Positions 27,032 to 36,561 of a stretch of DNA of 64,000 bases are shown here, one piece after another. The stretch covers positions 496,001-560,000 of the forward strand of contig NZ_BAAFZV010000001.1 of NCBI RefSeq assembly GCF_045866565.1. The letters are read 5' to 3'. Made by a program: the position numbers and the translations under genes. This DNA is from Cognatilysobacter claricitrinus. Its GTDB lineage: Bacteria > Pseudomonadota > Gammaproteobacteria > Xanthomonadales > Xanthomonadaceae. Each line of letters begins with the position of its first letter. Position 1 is the first letter of the stretch. Under the pieces are notes generated by a model. That model was not told the DNA's origin. It worked only from the letters and a program-made list of their open reading frames with translations, and made no database searches.

Positions 27032-27811
27032 TCAGAACCCGTAACGCAGGAAGCCGCCGTCCACCGCGATGCATTCGCCGGTGATGTATCCGGCGGCGGG
27101 CAGGCACAGGAACGCAACCGCCGCAGCGACTTCCTCCGGTTCGCCGACGCGGCCGAGCGGCGTGCGCACCAGCACGTCGTCGAGGTAGTCGGGGTCGGAC
27201 AGCTTGCTCGACGTGCGCCGCGTGCGGATGTACCAAGGCGCGACGGAATTGACGCGCACGCCGTCGTCGGCCCATTCGATCGCGAGGTTGCGCGTCATCT
27301 GGTGCAGCGCGGCCTTGGCCATGCCGTAGGGCGCGCCGGTGCGGACGTGGGTCAGGCCGGACACGCTGCCGACGTTGACGATGCTCGAACTCGCATGCCG
27401 CGTGAGCAACGGGTGCGCATAGCGCGACAGCTCGAATGCGGAAAAGAGGTTGACCTCGAACACCTGCCGCCATTCGTCGTCGGCGTAGTCCGTGGCCGGC
27501 TTGCTGAGGTTGCCGCCGGCGTTGTTGACCAGGATGTCGAGCTGGCCTTCGGCCTGGTCTTCGACCCAGTCGAGCAGTTCGCGGCGTTGTTCGTCCACAC
27601 CGACGTCGGCGGTGAACGCCATGACCAGCCGATCCGGGAAGTCGTCCGCGAGTTCGAGCCGCGCGGTTTCAAGCGCATCGCCGTCGCGCGCGGCGAGCAT
27701 CACGTCGGCGCCGAAGCCGAGCAGTTCGCGGGCGATGGCGCGGCCGATGCCCGCGCTTCCGCCGGTGATCAGTGCGAGTCGGCCGTCGAGTCTCCAGCGT
27801 CGATCGTCCAT
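27032..27811 (-). CDS. SDR-family oxidoreductase
   Basis: A 259-residue classical short-chain dehydrogenase/reductase. The cofactor loop TGGSAGIG (16-23) and AARDGD (basic residue favouring NADPH) are followed by NNAGG (96-100) and the catalytic set Ser149 and YxxxK (Tyr162, Lys166 in YGMAK). The motif PWYIRT after the active site and the overall pattern resemble tropinone-reductase-like SDRs. The start MDDRRWRLDGRLALITGG at 27811 leaves a normal length; upstream extension is not homologous. Substrate unknown. Divergent from a small lipoprotein gene. Confidence 0.92.
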   Translation of the reverse strand: MDDRRWRLDGRLALITGGSAGIGRAIARELLGFGADVMLAARDGDALETARLELADDFPDRLVMAFTADVGVDEQRRELLDWVEDQAEGQLDILVNNAGGNLSKPATDYADDEWRQVFEVNLFSAFELSRYAHPLLTRHASSSIVNVGSVSGLTHVRTGAPYGMAKAALHQMTRNLAIEWADDGVRVNSVAPWYIRTRRTSSKLSDPDYLDDVLVRTPLGRVGEPEEVAAAVAFLCLPAAGYITGECIAVDGGFLRYGF

Positions 27812-27878
27812 GCGTCCTCCGGCGGGCTGGCGCGTAGGATAGCCGTCGACGGACGCGCCCTGTCCGCTGGAGACCGAC

Positions 27879-28109
27879 ATGACCCGAGCGTTCGCTGCCG
27901 TCGCCGCACTCGCCCTGCTCGCCGCATGCTCCAAGCCGGCGATGCCCGACAAGGACAAGCCGGTCGAACCGCAGTCCGCGGCGAGCCACGACGATCTCCG
28001 GCGCGCGATCGACGACCCGATCAACAAGGCCAAGGCGACGCAGTCGGCGGCCGATGCATCGGCGAAGTCGCAGGACGACGCGATCGAAGCCGCGACGTCG
28101 GGCAACTAG
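27879..28109 (+). CDS. Small predicted lipoprotein
   Basis: A 76-residue protein with a lipoprotein signal (FAAVAALALLAAC, lipobox LAAC with Cys17). The mature part, about 60 residues, is Ala/Lys/Asp-rich and helical, with DDPINKAKATQSAADASAKSQ. It resembles small helical envelope lipoproteins but has no assigned family. It lies between the divergent SDR gene and the convergent receiver gene, so it is probably a single transcription unit. Confidence 0.75.
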   Translation: MTRAFAAVAALALLAACSKPAMPDKDKPVEPQSAASHDDLRRAIDDPINKAKATQSAADASAKSQDDAIEAATSGN

Positions 28110-28118
28110 CCGCGCGAA

Positions 28119-28529
28119 TCAGTGCAGCGTCGGGCCCGGCCTGGCCTCGCGGCAGCTGCGCACGACGCCGAGCAACGCATCCACCGACGCCGGCTTGCGC
28201 AATACGCGGCATCCGTAGCGGGTGCGCAGGTCCCGCGAGACGTTGGCGTCGACATTCGCGCTGAGCACCGCGACCGGAATCTCCGACCCGTGTTCGCGCG
28301 CGCGCAGCACGTCGAGGAACTGCCAGCCGTCCATCACCGGCATCGACAGGTCGAGCAGGATCATGCACGGCGACTCTTCACTGCGATCCAGGCGCGCGAG
28401 CGCGTCCTCGCCGTTGACGGCGAGCTGCACGTCGAAACCCTCCAGCTCGAAGAGCGTGCGGAAGGTGTCGCGGATGTCGGGATTGTCCTCGACGATGAGG
28501 ATTGCCCCGCCGGTGCTGCTCGTATCCAT
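28119..28529 (-). CDS. Single-domain response regulator (CheY-like receiver)
   Basis: A 136-residue receiver domain. AILIVEDNPDIRDTF holds the acidic pocket, Asp60 in LLDLSMPVMDGW is the phosphorylation site, VAVLSAN the switch Ser/Thr, and RKPAS the conserved Lys. There is no output domain, so it should act by protein contact or as a phosphate relay. The ATG at 28529 gives MDTSSTGGAILIV; the frame is open upstream to 28610 without homology. It lies 138 bp downstream of a hybrid kinase on the same strand and is the likely partner of that kinase. Confidence 0.92.
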   Translation of the reverse strand: MDTSSTGGAILIVEDNPDIRDTFRTLFELEGFDVQLAVNGEDALARLDRSEESPCMILLDLSMPVMDGWQFLDVLRAREHGSEIPVAVLSANVDANVSRDLRTRYGCRVLRKPASVDALLGVVRSCREARPGPTLH

Positions 28530-28666
28530 GATCGAAGTGCGTGCGGCCCTCATGGCCGGTTCGCCGCCACTGTCCCGTGCACCGGCACTAGCAGGCGTGA
28601 AACGCGGCACTTCGCGCGATGCGTGTTCAGCGCCGGAACAGCCTCGTGCCCGCGGCGTTCAGGCAC

Positions 28667-31660
28667 TCATGCAAGCAATGCGAGCAGCGCGGCCGGGTCG
28701 ACGGGCTTGGTCAGGTGCGCGTGGAAACCCGCTTCGCGCGTGCGGTCGCGGTCCTCGCTGCGGCCCCAGCCGGTCAGCGCGACCAGTCGCGTCGCCGCCA
28801 TGCGTGCATCCGCGCGCAGGTGGCCTGCGAGTTCGTAGCCGCTCATGCCCGGCATGCCGAGATCGAGGAAGGCGATGTCGGGCACGAACTGTTCGATGAC
28901 GTCGAGCGCCGCCGCACCGCTCGCCGCGCTGCGCACGTCGTGGCCGTCGAGTTCGAGGAAGGCGGTGAGCGTGAGGGCGGCGTCGGTGTTGTCGTCGACC
29001 ACCAGCACGCGACGCACCTCACGCGTATCCGCCGGCAGCGAGGCCAGGGACGTAGCACGCGCGGCCGCAGCCACCGGAAGTTCGAGCACGAAACGACTGC
29101 CCAGGCCCGGCCCGTCGCTCTCCGCATGCAGATGGCCGCCGTGTAGTTCGGCGAGGCGGCGCGCGAGGGTGAGACCGATGCCGAGTCCGCCCTGCTCTTC
29201 CGAACCGTCCCCACGCGCGAACATGTCGAAGATGCGCTCGAGCTGCGCCGGCGCCAGGCCGATGCCGGTGTCCGCCACCTCGACGCGCACGCGCCCGCCA
29301 GTGCGCCGTGCGCGCACGGCGACGCGACCGCCGGCCGGCGTGAACTTCGCGGCGTTGTTGAGCAGGTTGGTCAGCACCTGCGCCAGCCGCGTGTCGTCGG
29401 CGTCGAGCGGCGTGGCCGGATCGTCGACATCGACCTCGAGCGTGAGCTGCGCCGCATCGAGCAACGGGCCGCTCGTTTCCAGCGCGATATCGAGCACGTC
29501 GCCGAGTTCGACGATGCGGCGCTGCAGTTCGATCGCGCCGCGCGTCACCCGCGACAGGTCGAGCAGGTCGTCGATCAACCGCACCATGTGGCCGAGCTGG
29601 CGCCCCATGACTTCGCGCGCGCGCGATGCCACGGCGGGATCGTCGGTCATCTGCATGAGCGCGAGGCCGGTGCGCAACGGCGCCAGCGGATTGCGCAGCT
29701 CGTGCGCGAGCGTGGCGAGGAATTCGTCCTTGCGGCGGTGTTCGTCCTGCAGCTGCAGGTGCAGGCGCGCGTTGTCGACGGCGGTGGCGGCGCGACGCGC
29801 GAGGTCGAGCGCGAAGGCGACGTCGGCTTCGGTGTAGCGGCGCCCGCTTTCGGCATGCACCAGGGTGAGCACGCCGATCACCGAATCGCGCGCGATCAGC
29901 GGCACGATGATGAACGAACGCAGCTTCAGGCCGAGCAACAGGCGCGCATGATCGGCGTCGATCGCGTTGTCGCGGATGAGCTGCTCGGGAAGATCCGCCA
30001 TCCATTCGGGCTGGCGCGTTTCGATCACCTTCCAGCTGCCGCCATGCCCGCGACGCGGTGGATAGCGCCGGAAGAATTCCTTGGCGATGTCGATGCGCGC
30101 CGGATCGGGGTGGTAGACCGCGACGCGTTGCAGTTCGCCGTCGTCATCGAGCAGGTCAACAGCGAACCAGTCGGCCACCTGCGGCACCACGATGCGCGCG
30201 AGGTTGTCGAGCGTGGTCGTGTAGTCGAGCGATGCACCCAGCGCTTCGCCGGCGTCCGCCAGCAGGCGCGCGGCCGCCTCGGCGCGATGGCGTTCGGTCA
30301 CGTCGACGGTGATGCCGAGCATGCGCGCGGGATTGCCGTCGTGGTCGAACTCGACCTGCCCGCGCGTCTGCACCCAGCGCTCGACGCCGGCCGTGGCGCG
30401 CAGCCGGTACTCGAGCATGTCGAACACGCCGGTGCGCATGGCCTCGAGCGCCACGACTTCCAGCCGGGGCAGATCCTCCGGATGGATCGTGCGCATGAAC
30501 TCGTCGCGCTGGCCGACGTCGACGCTGAAGAACTCGCGCGCGTTGGTCGAGCACTGCACGTGGCCGCTGGCGATGTCCCAGTCCCACGTCACCAGCCCGC
30601 CCGCGACGAGCACGCGATTGAGGCGTTCCTCGCTGCGCAGCAGGCGCGCCTCGGCGCGGCGCGCGTCGGTGACGTCGTCGTGCACCAGTACGACTTCGTT
30701 GATCGCACCGTTGTCGTCGCGCACCGGATAGGCGTAGGCGCTGACCCAGCGCGTGGCGTCGTCGTGCGTGCTGGCCGACGGCAGCGTTTCGTGCGGGTCG
30801 TAGGCGATGGTCGGCAGCAGCGTCGGCGTGCCGGCGAACGCGCGGCGGAGCAGCGGCGCGATACCCTTGCTCTCCAGTTGCGGATCGGTGAGCACGCTGT
30901 AGTCGCCGAGCGATTCGAGCGTGAGACCCCAGAGTTTTTCCCATGCGGCGTTGACGCCGATGGTGCGGCCGTCCGGCGCGAGCCGCTGCGTCGACAGCGG
31001 CGACTGCTCCATGATCGCGCGGAAGCGATGCTCGGACAGGCGAAGCTCGGACTCCGCGCGTTCGCGTCGCTGCAGCTCACCCTGCACGGCGCCGTACAGG
31101 CGCGCGTTCTCGACCGCGAGCGCGGCACGTCGCGCGAGTTCCTCGGCCAGCAACTGGTCGTCCGCGTCGTAGCGGCGATCGGATTCGGTGATGCCCAGCG
31201 ACATGACGCCGACCACCATGCCGTGCGCGATCATCGGCACCGCAAGGCTGGACCGGATGTCGATGTCGCGCGCCAGTTGCAGGTGCTCGGGGCTGCGCGT
31301 GTGGCTTGCAAGCGCTTCGGGAGTGAGGGCCTCGATGCGCTCGGTCATGCCGCTGGCGAGCACGCGGCCGGCGGGCGCGGGCGAATGCGCCGGGTCGGGA
31401 TTGGCCTGGGCCAGCGCCTGCACCAGCGCCTGCTTGTCCGCCCGCACGTGTTCGGCCGCGACGCGGCGCAGACCGTCGCCTTCGACCACGTCAACCACGC
31501 AGAAGTCGCCCAGCTCGGGAATCGCCAGTCGCGCGACGCCGCGCAGCGTGGTCGCATAGTCGAGCGACGACGCGAGCTGCTCGCCGGCGCACGCGAGGAA
31601 CGCGAGCCGGTGCAGTGCACGGGCTCCGGCGTCGGCGGGCGGGCGGGACGGCTCGGACAT
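28667..31660 (-). CDS. Hybrid sensor histidine kinase (GAF-PAS-PAS-GAF-HisKA-HATPase-REC)
   Basis: A 997-residue cytoplasmic hybrid kinase without transmembrane helices. In order: GAF (about 25-190), PAS (215-345), PAS/PAC (350-475, ending MLGITVDVTERHRAEAAARL), second GAF (480-645), HisKA with phosphorylated His653 in LATLAHELRNPLAP, HATPase (about 775-890; LTNLLNNAAKFTPAGG, ADTGIGLAP, GGLGIGLTLARRL) and a C-terminal receiver with Asp933 in AFLDLGMPGMSG. The two GAF domains are paralogous (ASLDYATTLRG and ASLDYTTTLDN). The lone receiver downstream makes a two-step relay plausible. The ATG at 31660 (MSEPSRPP) was preferred to upstream non-homologous sequence. The signal sensed is unknown. Confidence 0.93.
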   Translation of the reverse strand: MSEPSRPPADAGARALHRLAFLACAGEQLASSLDYATTLRGVARLAIPELGDFCVVDVVEGDGLRRVAAEHVRADKQALVQALAQANPDPAHSPAPAGRVLASGMTERIEALTPEALASHTRSPEHLQLARDIDIRSSLAVPMIAHGMVVGVMSLGITESDRRYDADDQLLAEELARRAALAVENARLYGAVQGELQRRERAESELRLSEHRFRAIMEQSPLSTQRLAPDGRTIGVNAAWEKLWGLTLESLGDYSVLTDPQLESKGIAPLLRRAFAGTPTLLPTIAYDPHETLPSASTHDDATRWVSAYAYPVRDDNGAINEVVLVHDDVTDARRAEARLLRSEERLNRVLVAGGLVTWDWDIASGHVQCSTNAREFFSVDVGQRDEFMRTIHPEDLPRLEVVALEAMRTGVFDMLEYRLRATAGVERWVQTRGQVEFDHDGNPARMLGITVDVTERHRAEAAARLLADAGEALGASLDYTTTLDNLARIVVPQVADWFAVDLLDDDGELQRVAVYHPDPARIDIAKEFFRRYPPRRGHGGSWKVIETRQPEWMADLPEQLIRDNAIDADHARLLLGLKLRSFIIVPLIARDSVIGVLTLVHAESGRRYTEADVAFALDLARRAATAVDNARLHLQLQDEHRRKDEFLATLAHELRNPLAPLRTGLALMQMTDDPAVASRAREVMGRQLGHMVRLIDDLLDLSRVTRGAIELQRRIVELGDVLDIALETSGPLLDAAQLTLEVDVDDPATPLDADDTRLAQVLTNLLNNAAKFTPAGGRVAVRARRTGGRVRVEVADTGIGLAPAQLERIFDMFARGDGSEEQGGLGIGLTLARRLAELHGGHLHAESDGPGLGSRFVLELPVAAAARATSLASLPADTREVRRVLVVDDNTDAALTLTAFLELDGHDVRSAASGAAALDVIEQFVPDIAFLDLGMPGMSGYELAGHLRADARMAATRLVALTGWGRSEDRDRTREAGFHAHLTKPVDPAALLALLA

Positions 31661-31748
31661 TCGGCAGCGACCGGACGGAGGCGGGCCACTATATCCGCGC
31701 CCCGTGCAGCTGCCGTCGTGGCCGCTCTTCAGGCCCGTAAACGACGAA

Positions 31749-31764
31749 GGCGGCCGAAGCCGCC
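31749..31764 (-). terminator. Terminator of sppA
   Basis: A 6-bp GC stem (GGCGGC / GCCGCC) with a stable tetraloop lies 24 bp after the sppA stop on the minus strand and is followed by TTCGTCGTTT. Short but typical for GC-rich genomes; it separates sppA from the histidine kinase. Confidence 0.55.
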
Positions 31765-31787
31765 CCCGTTTCAACGCTTCTGCGGAC

Positions 31788-33677
31788 TCAGAGCCCGCAG
31801 AAGCAGTAGGCGACCGCCTTGACCGGCGCGCCGCGGCGATCGTTCGCCGAGGCTTCGAGGAACTTGAGGTCGCGCGCGGCCTGCGGCGCCGTCTTCACCA
31901 GCAGCGCGCGCGCCATGTCGGACTCGCGCATCAGGCCCATGCCGATGCGGCTTTCGGCGATGCCGCTGAAGAACTTCTCGAACGGCGTCGCCGTCTTTTC
32001 GATGTAGCGCACGTCGTAGTCGCCGCGCTTGCCGAGCTTGGCACGCTGCGCCGCGTCGTCGAGCGCGTCCTGCAGCCCGCCCATCGCGTCGACGATGCCG
32101 CGCTCCTTGCCCTGCGCGCCGCTCCACACACGGCCCTGCGCGATCGAATCGATCTGCTCGACGGTGCGACCGCGCGCCTTGGCGACGCGACCGGTGAAGT
32201 CGCGGTAGCCCTTCTCGATCACGGTCTGGATGACCGTGCCGACCTGCGGGTCGAGCGGACGCGTCAGGTCGAACGCGCCGGCATACGGCGAGGTGCCGAC
32301 GCCGTCGGTGTGCACGCCGATCTTCTCCAGCGCGCGCGAGAAGGTCGGGATCACGCCGAAGATGCCGATCGAGCCGGTAATGGTCGACGGATCGGCGTAG
32401 ATGCGATCGGCGTTCATGCTGATCCAGTAGCCGCCCGACGCCGCGACGTCGCCCATCGACACGACGACCGGCTTGCCGGCGTCCTTCAGGCGCACGACTT
32501 CGCGGCGGATCTGCTCGGAGGCGAACACTTCGCCGCCGGGCGAATTCACGCGCAGCACCACCGCGGCGACGTTGTCGTCGTCGTGCGCCTGGCGCAGCAG
32601 TTCGCTGGTGGAATCGCCGCCGACCTTGCCCGGGGGCGCATCGCCGCCGGTGATCTCGCCCTCGGCCACCACCACGGCGACGTGCTTCTCCGGCACCACG
32701 CCTTCGATGCCCTTGTCGAGGTGCGCGATGTAGTCGTCAAGCTCGATGCGACGGAAGCCGCCGGTCGCGTCGTCGTCGGCCACGCCGCGCTTGCGCAGCA
32801 GGTCCCACACTTCCTGTCGCGTCTTCAGGCCATCGACCAGGTGTTCGTTGAGTGCGAGCTGCGCGAGGTCGCCCTGCACGGACGCAACGCCTTGGGGCAG
32901 CGTGTTGACGTCGTTGGTGAGCGTGGCGACATCGAGCTTGCGCGCCTTGGCGATGTCGCCGAGGTAGCGCTGCCACACGTCGTTCATCCAGAACAGGTCG
33001 GCTTCCTTCGACGCCGGCGACGCGGCATCGAGCACGTAGGGCTCGGCGGCCGACTTGTACGTGCCGACCTTGAACAGGTGCACGTCGACGCCGAGCTTGT
33101 CCTGCAGGCCTTCGCGGAAGTACTGGCGATAGCGCGCAAGGCCTTCCAGCGTCACCTGGCCCATCGGGTCAAGGTAGACCTCGTTGGACTGCGCGGCGAG
33201 CAGGTACTGCTTCTGGTCCATCTGTTCGGAGAACGCGACCACCTGCTTGCCACTGGCGCGAACGCGCGCGATCGCGGCCGCGACCTCGCGCAGCGAGGCC
33301 ATGCCGCCGCCCTGCAGGTCGTCGACATGCAGGAACACGCGTTCGATGTTCTTGTCGCGCTGCGCGGCGTCGAGCGCGCGCAGCACGTCGCGCAGCTGCA
33401 GCTCTTCGCTGCGCCCGCCGAGGCTCTTGTTGAACGCGCGGCTGACCGGGTCGCTGGTGAACTGCTCGACCAGCGTCGCCTGTGGCGCGATGACCAGCGT
33501 GGTGCGCGGCAGCAGCGGATGCGCGTTGCCGCCCGCGAGCGAGGCGATGAACAGCAGCGCGAACAGCAGCAGCAGGCCGAAGAAGACGATGTTGACGATC
33601 AGCCGGCGCGTGAAATTCATCACGTCCCACAGGCCGACGAAAACGCTCGCGATGGGGCCGCGACGGGTGGAGTTCAT
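31788..33677 (-). CDS. sppA: Signal peptide peptidase SppA, long (67K) form
   Basis: A 629-residue inner-membrane Ser/Lys protease of family S49 that degrades cleaved signal peptides. An N-terminal anchor (about 25-47, LIVNIVFFGLLLLFALLFIA) precedes two tandem S49 domains. The catalytic Lys208 lies in the first domain (VGTYKSAAEP) and Ser414 in the second (DVAASGGYWIS). The 206-residue spacing is close to the 200 of E. coli SppA, where the two domains form a shared active site. The ATG at 33677 gives MNSTRRGP. Length and motifs normal. Confidence 0.95.
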   Translation of the reverse strand: MNSTRRGPIASVFVGLWDVMNFTRRLIVNIVFFGLLLLFALLFIASLAGGNAHPLLPRTTLVIAPQATLVEQFTSDPVSRAFNKSLGGRSEELQLRDVLRALDAAQRDKNIERVFLHVDDLQGGGMASLREVAAAIARVRASGKQVVAFSEQMDQKQYLLAAQSNEVYLDPMGQVTLEGLARYRQYFREGLQDKLGVDVHLFKVGTYKSAAEPYVLDAASPASKEADLFWMNDVWQRYLGDIAKARKLDVATLTNDVNTLPQGVASVQGDLAQLALNEHLVDGLKTRQEVWDLLRKRGVADDDATGGFRRIELDDYIAHLDKGIEGVVPEKHVAVVVAEGEITGGDAPPGKVGGDSTSELLRQAHDDDNVAAVVLRVNSPGGEVFASEQIRREVVRLKDAGKPVVVSMGDVAASGGYWISMNADRIYADPSTITGSIGIFGVIPTFSRALEKIGVHTDGVGTSPYAGAFDLTRPLDPQVGTVIQTVIEKGYRDFTGRVAKARGRTVEQIDSIAQGRVWSGAQGKERGIVDAMGGLQDALDDAAQRAKLGKRGDYDVRYIEKTATPFEKFFSGIAESRIGMGLMRESDMARALLVKTAPQAARDLKFLEASANDRRGAPVKAVAYCFCGL

Positions 33678-33747
33678 CGGGGATTTGTCTCGGAAAGATT
33701 GCAGTGACAGGGTACCGGGCCGGGCCGCGGCGGTCATGCCCCAGAGG

Positions 33748-35133
33748 TCACCGGGCCGTTTCGCCCGTGGCCAGCCGGGCCACCCGCTCCGGCCGGCTGG
33801 AGCGCGAGAAGCGGCTGCAGAGCAGCACCGCGGCGACGGTCAGTCCGGCGATCAGCCCGGTCCACATCCCGCGCGGACCCCATGGCGCGTTGCCGAGCAG
33901 GCCGAGGCCCAGCGTCGCTCCCAGCGGCATGCCGACGCCCCAGTACGCGAACGCCGCCAGGCCCATCGGCACGCGGGTGTCCTTGAGCCCCCGCAACGCG
34001 CCGGCCGACAGCACCTGCACGCCGTCCGGGAACTGGAACGCGGCGGCGTAGAGCAATAGCGAGGCGGCCAGCGTCGCGACCTGCGCGTCGTGCGTGTACA
34101 GCCGCACCACCGCGTGGTTGCCGGCGAGCAGCAAGCTGGCCGAGATGAACTGCGTCGTCAGCACGATGACGTAGCCGGCGAGCGCTGCGCGACGCAGGCC
34201 GGCGGCGTCGCCGCGCCCCAGCGCATGGCCGACGCGCACGGTGGTCGCCTCCGCCACCGCGAGCGGCACCATGAAGCACAGGCTGGCGACGTTGATCGCG
34301 ATCTGGTGCGCGGCCGCGGGCGTCGGCCCGAGCCGCGCGACCAGCAACGCGGTCGCGATGAACAGCCCGCCCTCCATCAGCACCGTCACGCCGATCGGCA
34401 GGCCGGTGGCGAGCAGCTCGCGGATGGTCGACCAGCGCGGCGGATCGAAACGACCGAACACGCAGATGTCGCGCATGCGCGGCGCCTTCGCGTGCACGGC
34501 GGCGAAGGCCAGCGCCTGCAGCCACATCATCACCGACGACGCGATGCCCAGCCCGCCCGCGCCGAGTTCGGGTAGGCCGAACGCACCGAACGTCAGCACG
34601 TAGCCCAGTGGCACCAGCACGACGAGGCCGCCGCCACCGAGCACCATGGTTGGCAGCGTCCAGTGCAGGCCTTCGGCGAGGTAGCGCATCGCGAGGTAGC
34701 AGGTCAGCGCGGGCACGCCCCAGCGGATGCCGTGCATGAAGGCGGTCGCGCCCGGAACGATGTCGGGCGCGATGCCGAACGGTGCGAGCGCGCGCGGCGC
34801 CAGCGTCAGGAACACGAACATCAGCAGGCCGAGGCCGAACGCCAGCCACAGCGATTGACGGAACAGCGCACCGATCTCGTCGCGACGCCCCGCGCCATCC
34901 AGATGCGAGACCGACGGTGGCATCGCCATCAGCGTGCCCATCGGCACCATCATCGGCAGCCAGAACAACGCGGTGCCCACCGCGACCGAGGCGAGCGTCG
35001 ACGTGCCGTGCTGGCCGGCGATGGTGCTGTCGACGAAACCGATCAGGCCGGTCGAGACATGCCCGGCGACCAGCGGCGCGGCGAGCGTCGCGGTGCGGCG
35101 GATCTCGTGGGGGAAGCGTGCAGGCGCGGACAC
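33748..35133 (-). CDS. MATE-family multidrug/sodium antiporter (NorM-like)
   Basis: A 461-residue, 12-helix inner-membrane exporter of the MATE family, which expels drugs or metabolites in exchange for Na+ or H+. The opening HEIRRTATLAAPLVAGHVSTGLIGFVDSTIAGQHGT is characteristic, and the two six-helix halves begin at about residues 10 and 235 (ELLATGLPIGVTVLMEGGLF). I place the start at GTG 35133 because homology begins right after it; the frame stays open to 35286 but that part is Arg-rich. It is 70 bp upstream of sppA on the same strand. Substrate not predictable. Confidence 0.9.
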   Translation of the reverse strand: MSAPARFPHEIRRTATLAAPLVAGHVSTGLIGFVDSTIAGQHGTSTLASVAVGTALFWLPMMVPMGTLMAMPPSVSHLDGAGRRDEIGALFRQSLWLAFGLGLLMFVFLTLAPRALAPFGIAPDIVPGATAFMHGIRWGVPALTCYLAMRYLAEGLHWTLPTMVLGGGGLVVLVPLGYVLTFGAFGLPELGAGGLGIASSVMMWLQALAFAAVHAKAPRMRDICVFGRFDPPRWSTIRELLATGLPIGVTVLMEGGLFIATALLVARLGPTPAAAHQIAINVASLCFMVPLAVAEATTVRVGHALGRGDAAGLRRAALAGYVIVLTTQFISASLLLAGNHAVVRLYTHDAQVATLAASLLLYAAAFQFPDGVQVLSAGALRGLKDTRVPMGLAAFAYWGVGMPLGATLGLGLLGNAPWGPRGMWTGLIAGLTVAAVLLCSRFSRSSRPERVARLATGETAR

Positions 35134-35270
35134 GACGGGCTCGGACGCGGCGGGCCATCGTAGGCCCGGGCGCTGCCCACCGCCAGCGCGCGATGCGATG
35201 GCGGCGACGCGGTGGTCGCGCAAACGCCGCGCGCGTGCTGCAATGCGCGCCGAGCCGCGAGGGGACCGCG

Positions 35271-36560
35271 ATGCACGCCGATACACCGATCGCCTGCGAC
35301 AACTGCGGCACCATGCTGCAGGGTCATTACTGCCATGCCTGCGGACAGAACGCGCACAACCCGCTGAGCAGCTTCACCCACGCGCTGGAAGAAGTGTTCG
35401 AGTCGTTCTGGCACCTCGACGGGCGCGCATTCCGCACGTTCCGCGACCTCTTCGTGCCCGGCCGCGTCGCCTGCAACTACCTGCGCGGCCACCGCGTGCG
35501 CTACATCCCGCCGCTGCGCCTGTTCCTGGTGCTGGTGGTCATCACGTTCTTCGTCGGCCGGCTGACCGTCAGCGACGACGATGGCGTCGAAGCGCCGAGC
35601 AAGACGCACATCAACGTGGTCGACACCGGAAAGGGCGACTCCTCGTTCGACGCGGCGAAGACCGAAGCCGAGGTGCAGAAGAAGCTGACGGAGACGATCG
35701 AAGGCATCAATACGGGGCGCGAGAAGGTCAAGAACGTGCCGTTCATGGCGCGTGCGCTGGATACCGCCGAGGCGGAAGCGCGCGCCAAGGCCGCCGCGCG
35801 CATCGCCGAGTTGCGCACGCACGCGCCGCCCGCCGCCACGGCTGTCGCGACGCCGCCGGCGAAGCCGAACGGTGTTTCGCTGAGCGTGACGCCCACCGAC
35901 GAGTCGGACAAGGAGTCGACGAAAGCCGGCCGCGGCGGGAAGCACCGTGACGAAGCGGACGACGACTCCGACGACACGCGCGCGTCGATGGACAAGATGA
36001 TGCGCGGCATCCGCGGCGCGAAGCTGCGCGATCCCAAGCTCCCGTGGGATGCGAAGACGAACCCGGCCGACCTTCCGTGGCTGCCCGACTTCGGCGACCG
36101 CTGGTTCAACCATCGCATCGCGAACTTCGCCGACAACGTCGACCGCATGAAGGACAACGGCACCTTCGTGTTCCAGCTGATGCTGGCGGCGGTGCCGTCG
36201 GCACTGTTCCTCATGCTCCCGCTGTTCGCGCTGATGCTGAAGGTGCTCTACCTCGGCAGCGGGCGCACGTACCTGGAACACCTCGTCGTTGCGCTGTACA
36301 GCCACGCCTTCCTGCTGTTCACGCTCTTCGCGAGTTTCGTGCTCGCCCTGTCGCCGTTGTCGGCCGCCGTCACCGTGCCGGTGACGCTGCTGCTGTGGCT
36401 TTGGGCAGGCATCTATCTGTTGCTGATGCAGCATCGCGTGTACGGCCAGCACTGGGCGATCACGATCGGCAAGTACCTCGTCGTCGCGTTCCTCTACCAG
36501 TTCCTGATCATCGGCGCGTCGGTCTACACCGCGTTCGCCGGCCTCACCAGTGCGCACTGA
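35271..36560 (+). CDS. DUF3667 membrane protein with N-terminal zinc-ribbon-like cysteines
   Basis: A 429-residue protein. Residues 9-24 hold CDNCGTMLQGHYCHACGQ (two CxxC pairs, zinc-ribbon-like) and lead into the DUF3667 block (EVFESFWHLDGRAFRTF, LFVPGRV, LRGHRVRYIPPLRLF). A first helix (about 82-98) is followed by a long hydrophilic, Ala/Asp/Lys-rich loop (100-285). Four to five helices occupy 295-425. Start ATG 35271 follows GAGGGGA. DUF3667 proteins are uncharacterised; the layout suggests a membrane protein with a cytoplasmic metal site. It is followed after 1 bp by a DUF4286 gene. Confidence 0.85.
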   Translation: MHADTPIACDNCGTMLQGHYCHACGQNAHNPLSSFTHALEEVFESFWHLDGRAFRTFRDLFVPGRVACNYLRGHRVRYIPPLRLFLVLVVITFFVGRLTVSDDDGVEAPSKTHINVVDTGKGDSSFDAAKTEAEVQKKLTETIEGINTGREKVKNVPFMARALDTAEAEARAKAAARIAELRTHAPPAATAVATPPAKPNGVSLSVTPTDESDKESTKAGRGGKHRDEADDDSDDTRASMDKMMRGIRGAKLRDPKLPWDAKTNPADLPWLPDFGDRWFNHRIANFADNVDRMKDNGTFVFQLMLAAVPSALFLMLPLFALMLKVLYLGSGRTYLEHLVVALYSHAFLLFTLFASFVLALSPLSAAVTVPVTLLLWLWAGIYLLLMQHRVYGQHWAITIGKYLVVAFLYQFLIIGASVYTAFAGLTSAH

Positions 36561-36561
36561 C

